DNA from: Dehalococcoidia bacterium
GTDB taxonomy: Bacteria; Chloroflexota; Dehalococcoidia; SZUA-161
Direction: 5' to 3'
Assembly: GCA_014859215.1 (NCBI GenBank)
Contig: JACUUS010000020.1
Location: 1-20,161, forward strand
DNA length: 20,161 bases
Part shown: positions 13,560 to 20,161 of the stretch, piece by piece
How positions within the stretch are numbered: the stretch's first letter is position 1
How the letters are laid out: each line of letters starts with the position of its first letter
Program-made: the position numbers and the translations under genes
The notes under the pieces: model-generated
What the model was told of the DNA's origin: nothing
What the model saw: only the letters and a program-made list of their open reading frames with translations
Databases searched by the model: none

Positions 13560-14642
13560 CTAGTCCCAGCGGAAGAGCTTGATCGCCAGCAGCAGCGAAG
13601 CGACCAGCCAGGCTGCAAGAACAATGATGTTGGTCGTCATAGAATGAAGAGGCGTGGCATCTACCATTACCTGCCGCAACGCGTCTCCAAGGTAGGTTAC
13701 CGGGATCGCGTTGACAATGGGCCGCATGAAGTCCGGCATAAACTCCACCGGGAAGAAGATACCGGACAGGAATAGCATGGGGAACTGAATAATCTGGATT
13801 ATGGGCATCGCGCCCTCTACGGTCCTTGAGCGGGATACGGCCAGGTAGCCCAGCGAAATGAAGGTCAGAGTGGCAAAGATAACGATTCCCGCCAGCAGAA
13901 GCCAGCTCCCAACGACCGGCACGTTAAACGCGAAGTAAGCGATCGCTACAATGATCACCGCCTGGGCGACAGACAGGATGAGGCGGTAGACAATCTGGCT
14001 GTAGACCACCATCGAGCGAGATACGGGAGTCGCTGCGAACCGTTTCAGGACCATTTTCTCGCGCCACTCGACGAGAGTCAGCGAACCGAACAGGCCCAGT
14101 ATCATAATCGACATTGCCAGGATTCCCGGCACAATATAATCGATATTCCGAAGATCGTGGAGACTAACGGACTCCTGTACAAGCCTCAGCAGCACCGGCT
14201 GCTGTGTTATCTGCTGATTTATCTCCCCGATGGTCTCGTTAAGGACAGACAGGATGATCTGCGCCGAAGTCGTCTGGGATGGGTCATAGTAGACCTTGAT
14301 ATTGACGGGCTCACCCGCAGTAAGGCTGGACTGGATATCCGGCGGGATTTCGATCACCGCACGCAAGCTGCCCTGGTTGAGTTCCTCAAGCTGCTGGTCA
14401 AGCAAGCCGTCGGTGATTTCGAAGACCGGAACCTGCTTCAGAGCGCCGGTAATCTGCTCTCCAATGCCGCTGACGTCTCTGTTAGCTACGCCGATGTTGT
14501 ACCTGATATCTCCGTTGCCGCCGAATACCAGGCCGAAAATGACCATGAAAAGAACGGGGAAGGCGAACGTGAAGAAGAGCGCAGTCCGGTCCCTGAAAAA
14601 CTGCTTGAAGTCCGCTACCAGGAGCCCGATAAAAGACTTCAT
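13560..14642 (-). CDS. ABC-2 type transporter permease
   Basis: Membrane subunit of an ABC exporter, 360 aa, ABC-2 membrane family. One N-terminal helix (about 20-42, after DFKQFFRDRTALFFTF) is followed by a large extracytoplasmic domain (about 43-170, with Gln-rich ETIGEINQQITQQPVL), then five helices ending near residue 355. The cytoplasmic EWREKMVLKRFAATPVSR segment and LSGIFFPVEFMP are typical of drug/lipid-export permeases (YhgE/YadH-like). Its ATG overlaps the stop of the ATPase gene (ATGA at 14639-14642), so the two subunits are translationally coupled. Substrate unknown. Confidence 0.9.
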   Translation of the reverse strand: MKSFIGLLVADFKQFFRDRTALFFTFAFPVLFMVIFGLVFGGNGDIRYNIGVANRDVSGIGEQITGALKQVPVFEITDGLLDQQLEELNQGSLRAVIEIPPDIQSSLTAGEPVNIKVYYDPSQTTSAQIILSVLNETIGEINQQITQQPVLLRLVQESVSLHDLRNIDYIVPGILAMSIMILGLFGSLTLVEWREKMVLKRFAATPVSRSMVVYSQIVYRLILSVAQAVIIVAIAYFAFNVPVVGSWLLLAGIVIFATLTFISLGYLAVSRSRTVEGAMPIIQIIQFPMLFLSGIFFPVEFMPDFMRPIVNAIPVTYLGDALRQVMVDATPLHSMTTNIIVLAAWLVASLLLAIKLFRWD

Positions 14643-15589
14643 TCCCTGATCCGTCTCCCGGTAAGCTTCAAGAATACGTCTTCCAGAGTCGCCCTCCTCA
14701 CAGACAGGTTCCTCAGCCCGCCGCGCATTCCGCGCTCGCCGGCGAATGCCAGTATGGCGGCCATGGTAGCGGGTATGTCCACCGAGTAGACGATTACCTC
14801 ACTGCCTTCAATAGCCACGGACGTTGCCCCTTTAAGGCCGGTGAGGTCTTCCTGGAGCGGGGCCGGCTCCATTTCGAACTGTATAGCTGTCTCCTCGAAA
14901 TAGCTGTCTATAAGGGCTGAGGGAGAATTGAGAGCTATGATTTTGCCGTGGTCGATTACCGCCACCCTGTCGCAGAGGCGTTCCGCCTCTTCCATGTAGT
15001 GGGTAGTAAGGAATATGGTCTTGCCCTTTGCCCGCATCTCCTCGATCACGGTCCAGAGGCCCCGTCGCGCCTGCGGGTCCAGCCCCGTAGTGGGCTCGTC
15101 CAGAAAAGCTATATCGGGATCATTGACAAGCGCAAGTGCCACGGACAGGCGCTGCTGCTGGCCGCCAGAAAGATTGCGCACAAGGGTCTTGCGGCTTTCG
15201 GTCAGGGAAAGAAGCTCGAGCAGGTGGTCTATTTGCAGCCGGGTCCTGTAGAATCTTCCGAAGAGCCCGAGCATCTCCTGCACGGACAGCAGCGGTAGGA
15301 GAGAGGGAGCCTGTAGCTGTACACCGATTCTCTGCTTGATCTTCGCAGGAACCCTGGAAACATCCAGGCCAAGTACGGACACATTGCCTGAATCAGCAGT
15401 GCGAAGCCCTTCTATTATCTCGACCGTGGTGGTCTTCCCCGCACCGTTGGGACCCAGCATGCCGAAGACTTCACCCCGCATGACGCGGAAGCTGATATCG
15501 TCCACGGCTCGGACTTCGCCGTAACATTTGATGAGGTTCTCGACAGCGACAACGCTGCCGGAACCTCCCTCGGGGTTTAGCTGATTCAT
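14639..15589 (-). CDS. ABC transporter ATP-binding protein
   Basis: ATPase subunit of the ABC-2 exporter, 316 aa. Walker A GPNGAGKTT (46-54), signature LSGGQQQRL (140-148), Walker B with D-loop FLDEPTTGLD (162-171) and the switch His in LTTHYMEEAERL. The C-terminal ~90 residues form the extra domain seen in drug/Nod-factor-type exporters, ending in ATLEDVFLKLTGR. ATG 15589 gives the usual short N-terminus. An in-frame TTG at 15616 would add nine residues, and neither has a good ribosome binding site. It is the first gene of the operon, under the promoter at 15641-15669. Confidence 0.92.
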   Translation of the reverse strand: MNQLNPEGGSGSVVAVENLIKCYGEVRAVDDISFRVMRGEVFGMLGPNGAGKTTTVEIIEGLRTADSGNVSVLGLDVSRVPAKIKQRIGVQLQAPSLLPLLSVQEMLGLFGRFYRTRLQIDHLLELLSLTESRKTLVRNLSGGQQQRLSVALALVNDPDIAFLDEPTTGLDPQARRGLWTVIEEMRAKGKTIFLTTHYMEEAERLCDRVAVIDHGKIIALNSPSALIDSYFEETAIQFEMEPAPLQEDLTGLKGATSVAIEGSEVIVYSVDIPATMAAILAFAGERGMRGGLRNLSVRRATLEDVFLKLTGRRIRE

Positions 15590-15636
15590 CAGTAGTCCAA
15601 GATACCCCGGAGACAACTGCCGGTCCGGAGCTTCAA

Positions 15637-15659
15637 GACAATTCTAATATCAGATTGTC
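15637..15659. promoter_or_regulatory. Inverted repeat over the ABC operon promoter
   Basis: GACAAT (15637-15642) and ATTGTC (15654-15659) are perfect 6-bp arms around an 11-nt spacer. The repeat covers the -10 box and most of the spacer of the ABC operon promoter. This suggests repression by a dimeric regulator, though no regulator gene is in the window. Confidence 0.45.
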
Positions 15660-15669
15660 CGCCGGTCAA
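15641..15669 (-). promoter_or_regulatory. Predicted sigma70-type promoter of the ABC operon
   Basis: -35 TTGACC (15664-15669), a 17-nt spacer and -10 TAGAAT (15641-15646) on the minus strand, each 5 of 6 matches. Transcription would start near 15634. Confidence 0.55.
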
Positions 15670-15757
15670 CAAGACCAGACTTCGGCTGGCTGGAGTAATA
15701 CGGATCGGCAAGGGATAGCAGGGTTGCGCCACCCATTCCACAGGAGCCCGCAGTCGC

Positions 15758-17821
15758 CTATCTCTTCACCTTGAGGAACCTTGCATTTATGGCGACGATC
15801 ACGGTGCTTGCCGACATGAGGGCGGCGCCCGCCGCCGGGCTCAGTATAATGCCGGCTCCGTATGCGGCGCCGGCGGCAAGAGGTATAGCGAAGAGATTGT
15901 AGCCCGTAGCCCAGCCGAGGTTCTGCAACATCTTCCGGTACGTCGCGCGCGAAAGGCCTATTATGGCTACCGCGTCGATAGGATTGCTCCTCACAAGGAT
16001 GATATCCGCCGTCGCCGCGGCAACCTCCGTGCCTGCACCTATGGCTATCCCAATGTCAGCCTGGGCAAGGGCAGGCGCGTCATTAACCCCATCGCCGGTC
16101 ATGGCGACTATGAGCCCCCTGGCCTGCACTTCCTTCACCTTCTCTGCCTTTTTGTCGGGCAGGACCTCCGCGAAATATTCGTCCAGGCCGATCTCGTCGG
16201 CAACCCACTTCGCCACCTGCCGATTGTCCCCGGTCAGCATCATGCACCTTATTCCCATAGCTTTGAGCCTCGCTATGGCTTCCTTCGATTCCGGACGGAT
16301 AATGTCAGCCAGGGCGATGGCCCCCTCCAGACGGTCGTCTACCATGACGTATATAACGGTCTTGCCCTGCGCGGCCACGCCCTCCACCCTGCTCTGATCG
16401 AACTCGATGCCCCGTTCTCTCAAGAAGCCGGGGCTGACAACCCGGACAAGGCTCCCATTCACGCTGGCCTCCGCTCCTTTTCCCGGAATCGCCTTGAAAT
16501 CGCTCGCGGGAAATCTGTCCCCCGCTGCTCCCACTATGCCTTTCGCTATCGGGTGCTCAGAATAGTTCTCTACCGAAGCCGCATACTTGAGTAATTCGCT
16601 CTCATTCAGACGCCCATCAAATGTGAAGATGTCAGTGACCCCGAACCTTCCTTCCGTCAGCGTTCCGGTCTTGTCGAAAATGATCGCCTGTATGCCCCTG
16701 GCCCTCTCAAAGCTGTTCCGGTCTCTTATGAGAAGCCCCTGCCCGGCGGAGATGCTCGTTGACACCGCGACCACGAGCGGGACGGCCAGACCAAGAGCAT
16801 GCGGGCAGGAAATGACCATCACCGTGACCATGCGTTCCAGGGAGAAAACAAATGTCTCCCCAATCAGGCCCAGCCACAGCGAGATGGTGAGCGCTCCTGC
16901 AACAAGGGCGATAATGACCAACCAGAAGGCCGCCCGGTTCGCTATGTCCTGGGTCCTTGACTTGCTCTCCTGTGCCTCCCGCACCATGGTAGCTATTTGC
17001 GATAGATAAGACTCCTCGCCGGTCTTTCGGACCTCAACCGTAATCGAGCCTTCGCCGTTGACCGAGCCACCGATTACGGTCTCACCGGAGCGCTTCGAAA
17101 CAGGAATTGACTCCCCGGTAAGCATAGCTTCGTTTACCGAAGTTTCCCCGTCAACAACCTCTCCGTCGACGGGTATTTTTTCTCCCGGTTTCACGACGAC
17201 CCTGTCCCCGCGCACAAGTTCGTCGACCGGGATGTCCTCCATATTCCCGTCGGAGGTCAGCTTGTGCGCTTCAGACGGCAGCAGCTTCACCAGCTGCTCG
17301 AGAGCCGATGCCGCACCTCTGACCGATCTCATCTCGATCCAGTGCCCGAGCAGCATTACGACAACAAGGGTAGCGAGTTCCCAGAAGAAGACGTCGCCGG
17401 GTAATCCGAAAACCACGGCGCTGCTGTAGACATACGCAACCGTGATAGCCAGGCCGATAAGGGTCATCATGCCGGGGTTTCTTGTCCGGACCTCCTCTAT
17501 CAGGCCCCTCAAGAATGGGAATCCGCCGTACAGATAAACCGCGGTGGAGAGCCCCCAGAGTACATAGATGTCGCCCGGGAAGGTGATGACATCCTCAATG
17601 CCCAGCCATGCCTGTATCAGGGGAGAGAGGAGGAGTATTGGCACAGTAAGAGCGAGGGCAACCCAGAACCGGCGTCGAAAATCCGCCTCCATGTGAGCAT
17701 GGTGCTCTTGCCTGCTCATCGGCGCCTTGCCATGCTCGACATGCTCGCGGCGCTCCGCAGCCTCGCCATGTTGAACATGGTCCTGATGCCCCTGATGCTC
17801 TTTATGCTCCTGGTCGCGCAT
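15758..17821 (-). CDS. copB: CopB-type heavy-metal P1B ATPase
   Basis: Metal-exporting P-type ATPase, 687 aa. The first 45 residues are rich in His and charged residues (EHKEHQGHQDHVQHGE), the metal-binding tail of the CopB group, with no CXXC domain. Motifs: TGES actuator loop (235-238), CPH in the metal-binding helix (339-341), DKTGT phosphorylation site (383-387), HP locus (423-424) and GDGVND (576-581). CPH with a His-rich tail defines subgroup P1B-3, linked to copper export with some silver activity. The frame is open to 17920, but ATG 17821 has a GGA ribosome binding site and begins the His tail, so I chose it. It overlaps the methyltransferase stop by 20 nt, showing tight coupling. The 136 bp to the ABC operon hold that operon's promoter. 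Confidence 0.92.
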   Translation of the reverse strand: MRDQEHKEHQGHQDHVQHGEAAERREHVEHGKAPMSRQEHHAHMEADFRRRFWVALALTVPILLLSPLIQAWLGIEDVITFPGDIYVLWGLSTAVYLYGGFPFLRGLIEEVRTRNPGMMTLIGLAITVAYVYSSAVVFGLPGDVFFWELATLVVVMLLGHWIEMRSVRGAASALEQLVKLLPSEAHKLTSDGNMEDIPVDELVRGDRVVVKPGEKIPVDGEVVDGETSVNEAMLTGESIPVSKRSGETVIGGSVNGEGSITVEVRKTGEESYLSQIATMVREAQESKSRTQDIANRAAFWLVIIALVAGALTISLWLGLIGETFVFSLERMVTVMVISCPHALGLAVPLVVAVSTSISAGQGLLIRDRNSFERARGIQAIIFDKTGTLTEGRFGVTDIFTFDGRLNESELLKYAASVENYSEHPIAKGIVGAAGDRFPASDFKAIPGKGAEASVNGSLVRVVSPGFLRERGIEFDQSRVEGVAAQGKTVIYVMVDDRLEGAIALADIIRPESKEAIARLKAMGIRCMMLTGDNRQVAKWVADEIGLDEYFAEVLPDKKAEKVKEVQARGLIVAMTGDGVNDAPALAQADIGIAIGAGTEVAAATADIILVRSNPIDAVAIIGLSRATYRKMLQNLGWATGYNLFAIPLAAGAAYGAGIILSPAAGAALMSASTVIVAINARFLKVKR

Positions 17822-18476
17822 ATTCCTGCCTAGCGGGGTGGTCTTGCCCGGTTCTCTTTCTTGCCTCGATGAGCCTGAATATCCCGGCGGCCCCCAGGCT
17901 TGTAACATGTTCCAGTTCAAGGCTGCTGAAAGCGACGTTTTCCACAGTCTTGCGGTTGATGTTCGCCCCCATCATCCGTACAACAAGCGGATTAATCAGA
18001 TCCATGAACGCCCCTATGATGCGGTTCTCACTGAGTATATGCTCCAGGAGGAGCACCTTGCCGCCGGGCTTGCACACCCTTTTGATCTCCCCCAACCCGC
18101 GGACCGGATCAGGGACTGAACAGAAGACGAAAGATCCCACGACACAGTCAAAGCTGCCATCCTGGAACCTGAGATTCTGAACATCCATTTGCACCAGCTC
18201 GACTTTGATCTGCTTTGCCGCCGCCTTTCTCCTTGCCCGCTCCAGCATTTTCTCGCTGAAATCAATAGCGGTTATCTGCGAATTCAGTGGGTAGTAAGGG
18301 AAGTTCTTTCCGGTGCCCACGCCTACTTCCAGTATATTGTTCCCTTCCACTTTGCTCCAGAGAAGGGACCGCCACCGGCTGAACATGGCCCGTTCAACCA
18401 GCGCTTCCCGGATATCGTAGGTACGCGCGGAACGGTCGTAGCGTCTTCGGGCGATTTCCGTCTCTTTATCATCCAT
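17802..18476 (-). CDS. Class I SAM-dependent methyltransferase
   Basis: 224-aa UbiE/METTL7-like methyltransferase. Motif I LEVGVGTGKN (49-58) binds SAM, AIDFSEKMLERA is motif II, VVGSFVFCSVPDP is the motif around the substrate side, and CKPGGKVLLLEH is motif III. The late segment with NRKTVENV resembles the METTL7/thiol-methyltransferase-like branch, but assignment to a substrate is not possible. It sits between a SHOCT protein (gap 17 bp) and the CopB-type ATPase (overlap 20 bp), so it is probably part of the metal response. Possible roles include methylating a thiol, lipid or metalloid. Confidence 0.85.
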   Translation of the reverse strand: MDDKETEIARRRYDRSARTYDIREALVERAMFSRWRSLLWSKVEGNNILEVGVGTGKNFPYYPLNSQITAIDFSEKMLERARRKAAAKQIKVELVQMDVQNLRFQDGSFDCVVGSFVFCSVPDPVRGLGEIKRVCKPGGKVLLLEHILSENRIIGAFMDLINPLVVRMMGANINRKTVENVAFSSLELEHVTSLGAAGIFRLIEARKRTGQDHPARQEYARPGA

Positions 18477-18493
18477 TGCGAGCCATGCCCCGA

Positions 18494-18727
18494 CTAGGAA
18501 AGATCCCGCTTGATCTGCTCGAACTCTTCCCTGGTAATCTCGCCTTTCGCATACCGCTCCCGGGCGATATCAAGAGGCGTCGGCCGCGAGGTGTCCTCTC
18601 TTCGACCAAGCAGAGCTCTCACGGCCCAGACGATGAGCGCAATGATCGCACCCCAGAACAAGACCATGAGGATGATCATCCATACTCCGAAACCCCACCA
18701 CCAGCCATCTCCGTCAAAGTGCCACAT
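18494..18727 (-). CDS. SHOCT-domain small membrane protein
   Basis: 77-aa protein with a Trp-rich N-terminus (MWHFDGDGWWWGFG), one hydrophobic helix (about 15-40) and a C-terminal SHOCT domain (PLDIARERYAKGEITREEFEQIKRDL, here residues about 50-76, quoted in part: RERYAKGEITREEFEQIK). SHOCT is a short helical domain thought to mediate oligomerisation. Similar proteins are often found next to copper-export genes. GGAGG lies 5 nt before the ATG. First gene of the metal-resistance operon. Confidence 0.85.
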   Translation of the reverse strand: MWHFDGDGWWWGFGVWMIILMVLFWGAIIALIVWAVRALLGRREDTSRPTPLDIARERYAKGEITREEFEQIKRDLS

Positions 18728-18767
18728 TCAGCCCTCCACTAATGGTCTTTCTCCCGTCCCGCATTTC

Positions 18768-18773
18768 ATATTA
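18768..18773 (-). promoter_or_regulatory. -10 box of the SHOCT/methyltransferase/ATPase operon
   Basis: TAATAT on the minus strand, about 41 nt before the SHOCT ATG. No good -35 lies at the normal distance, so an activator (for example a metal-responsive one) might be needed. Confidence 0.3.
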
Positions 18774-18827
18774 GAAGCCCCGATATCGAGAAATCATAAA
18801 ATGGCGAAACAAAAGATTACGAAATCA

Positions 18828-18851
18828 TGACATATGCGCATTAATCTGTCA
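18828..18851. promoter_or_regulatory. Inverted repeat between the metal operon and DUF2254 gene
   Basis: TGACATAT (18828-18835) and ATCTGTCA (18844-18851) match as an inverted repeat at 7 of 8 positions around 8 nt. The repeat overlaps the -35 region of the DUF2254 gene and lies upstream of the metal operon, so it could serve either direction. Confidence 0.38.
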
Positions 18852-18866
18852 AAGCCCGCGCTGTGC

Positions 18867-18872
18867 TAGAAT
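18867..18872 (+). promoter_or_regulatory. -10 box of the DUF2254 gene
   Basis: TAGAAT (5 of 6 matches) ends exactly 6 nt before the ATG at 18879. The predicted transcript start coincides with the start codon, and no Shine-Dalgarno is visible. Confidence 0.4.
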
Positions 18873-18878
18873 AGGTAT

Positions 18879-20161
18879 ATGGGAAAGTCTTCCACGACAA
18901 CCAATGCTATTTACCTGTATATAGTGGAAAGCACCGCTTTCTATCCGACGGCCATATCGGCCGGTTTTCTCGCCTTCGCCATCCTGATTCTTTACCTGGA
19001 AGGCCTGGGGCTAACCGAATCGATAAGCGCCGCCCTGCCGTTTGTCACGCTCGAAAGCGAACGTACTGCTGAAGTGATCCTGAGCACCGTGGCGGCGGGA
19101 CTGATCTCGCTGGTTGTCTTTACGTACACCATGGTCATGATCATATTGAACCGGGCTGCGACGAGCTACTCCCCAAGGGTTGTACCGGGGCTGATCACAC
19201 AGCGCTCGAATCAGGTAATTCTGGGTTTCTACCTGGGTACGATCGTTTACTCACTGGTGATTCTCGTTTCGATTCGACCGCTAGGTGACGGCGTTACAAC
19301 TCAGGGAACCAGCGTGGTGTTCGCGGTATTTTTCGGCATAGTCAGCCTTGGCTTGTTCGTCTATTTCATTCATTCGATATCAAAATCCGTACAGGTGGAG
19401 AACATCATAGAGAGGGTCCACAATACGGCTTCGCGTGTCATGAATTCCGAACTGGAGACCAGGGACTTCTCCAATGAGCCGGAAATGCCTGACAGCTCTA
19501 ACTGGCCCGAACTGAGAAGCCCACGTTCAGGCTACCTGCAAGGCTTGCATGAAAGGCGACTGCTCCCAGTCTTGCAGCGAAATGACATATCGCTGCGATT
19601 CCTTGCGCCGTTCGGCTCATATGTGGTCAAAGGTGCCCCTTACGTGAAAACCAGCAAACCGGTTGAGTCCGGCTCGGGCCTGAACCAATTGATCGACAGG
19701 AGCCTCATCTTTCACCGCGAAGAACATGTGGAGATCAACTATGCCCTTGGTTTCAGGCAGATCACGGAAATAGCTGTGGAGTCCATCAGCCCCGCCTTGA
19801 ATGATCCAGGGACCGCGGCAAAAGCCCTCGACTATCTCACCAACCTGTTTGCTTTGCGCATGAAGTTGCCGGACACGGAATACATTGTGGATACCGAATC
19901 CAGAGTCAGGATTATCCTTGAGCGTCCCTCATTCAAGGAGTTGCTTTACCGGACTCTGACGCCTATCCGAGAGTACGGAAAGAAAGATATGACAATTATC
20001 ACCAGGCTACTCGAGACACTGCGCACGCTGATGGTCCTTGATACCGGAGCTCAAATTGAAGCTCTGGTCGACAACGCACGCATGATCGCAGAAGATGCCC
20101 AGCAGCATATCGAGAATCCGGTCGACCGGCAGCAGACCAACCGCATAATCAAGGAATTGAA
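18879..20161 (+). CDS. DUF2254 membrane protein, 3' end cut by window
   Basis: Predicted membrane protein of the DUF2254 family. 427 codons are inside the window and no stop is reached. It opens MGKSSTTNAIYLYIVESTAF. Four helices lie at about 20-42, 65-89, 110-131 and 142-165, and between helices 2 and 3 is the family segment NRAATSYSPRVVPGLI. After about 225 the protein is soluble, with RFLAPFGSYVVKGA and the conserved AVESISPALNDPGTA. Family function is unknown. There is no ribosome binding site. TAGAAT 6 nt upstream suggests a leaderless start. It is divergent from the metal-resistance operon with 151 bp between. Confidence 0.88.
   Translation, partial: MGKSSTTTNAIYLYIVESTAFYPTAISAGFLAFAILILYLEGLGLTESISAALPFVTLESERTAEVILSTVAAGLISLVVFTYTMVMIILNRAATSYSPRVVPGLITQRSNQVILGFYLGTIVYSLVILVSIRPLGDGVTTQGTSVVFAVFFGIVSLGLFVYFIHSISKSVQVENIIERVHNTASRVMNSELETRDFSNEPEMPDSSNWPELRSPRSGYLQGLHERRLLPVLQRNDISLRFLAPFGSYVVKGAPYVKTSKPVESGSGLNQLIDRSLIFHREEHVEINYALGFRQITEIAVESISPALNDPGTAAKALDYLTNLFALRMKLPDTEYIVDTESRVRIILERPSFKELLYRTLTPIREYGKKDMTIITRLLETLRTLMVLDTGAQIEALVDNARMIAEDAQQHIENPVDRQQTNRIIKEL

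Noticed and set aside
12887..13624. Long minus-strand frame (245 codons) across the GerW-like gene
   Set aside because: It is Pro/Ser-rich antisense of the Gly-rich GerW frame and of the neighbouring small gene. It has no family features and no ribosome binding site.
1..20161. CRISPR arrays, tRNA or rRNA genes, insertion sequences, attachment sites
   Set aside because: No regularly spaced repeats, no TTCGA-type tRNA arm with matching acceptor stem, no transposase or integrase frame and no long direct repeats were seen.

Overview
The window is ordinary bacterial chromosome, about 55-60% G+C by eye, densely packed with genes on both strands. It has no tRNA, rRNA, CRISPR array, insertion sequence or phage gene that I can recognise. 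The gene set fits an uncultured Chloroflexota bacterium, perhaps Dehalococcoidia-like. It includes a TrpB2-type protein, a GerW-like protein in a region without other sporulation genes, MarC, a lipoprotein glutaminyl cyclotransferase, a CopB-type ATPase, DUF2254 and DUF5658 proteins, and frequent TTG/GTG starts. This assignment rests on gene content only and is tentative.

Positions 1-3000: a SagB-type nitroreductase lipoprotein and a stand-alone Smr-domain protein (both minus), a DUF5658-type membrane protein (plus), a small coiled-coil protein and a second nitroreductase (both minus). Several palindromes sit at promoters here. Positions 3100-6760: a TrpB2-like protein that has lost its PLP lysine (plus), a LOG-family nucleotide hydrolase (minus), a secreted glutaminyl cyclotransferase (plus) and a MarC membrane protein (plus).

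Positions 6850-11660 are all on the minus strand. Reading in the direction of transcription they hold a two-TM membrane protein, an SDR oxidoreductase, the C-terminal stub of an ArsB/SLC13-type permease, an M23-type metallopeptidase gene broken by an in-frame TAG, cysteine synthase and an MFS transporter. The stretch 9160-10126 looks like a decaying locus. Positions 11760-13500: a CDF metal exporter (minus) diverging from a GerW-like gene (plus), which meets a small membrane protein gene tail to tail.

Positions 13560-15620: a two-gene ABC-2 exporter operon (ATPase then permease, stop/start overlap), with a well-formed promoter covered by an inverted repeat. Positions 15758-18727: a minus-strand metal-resistance operon of SHOCT membrane protein, methyltransferase and CopB-type P1B ATPase, with overlapping or closely spaced genes. 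It diverges from a DUF2254 membrane protein that runs off the right edge.

The strongest oddity is the TrpB2-like protein at 3107-4450. Its catalytic Lys, Glu and Ser-loop positions are all replaced while the fold and phosphate loop remain. Other points are the amber-interrupted M23 gene, a possible ATT start for the Smr gene, two genes whose -10 box sits exactly 6 nt before the ATG (candidate leaderless mRNAs), and a set of promoter-associated palindromes.
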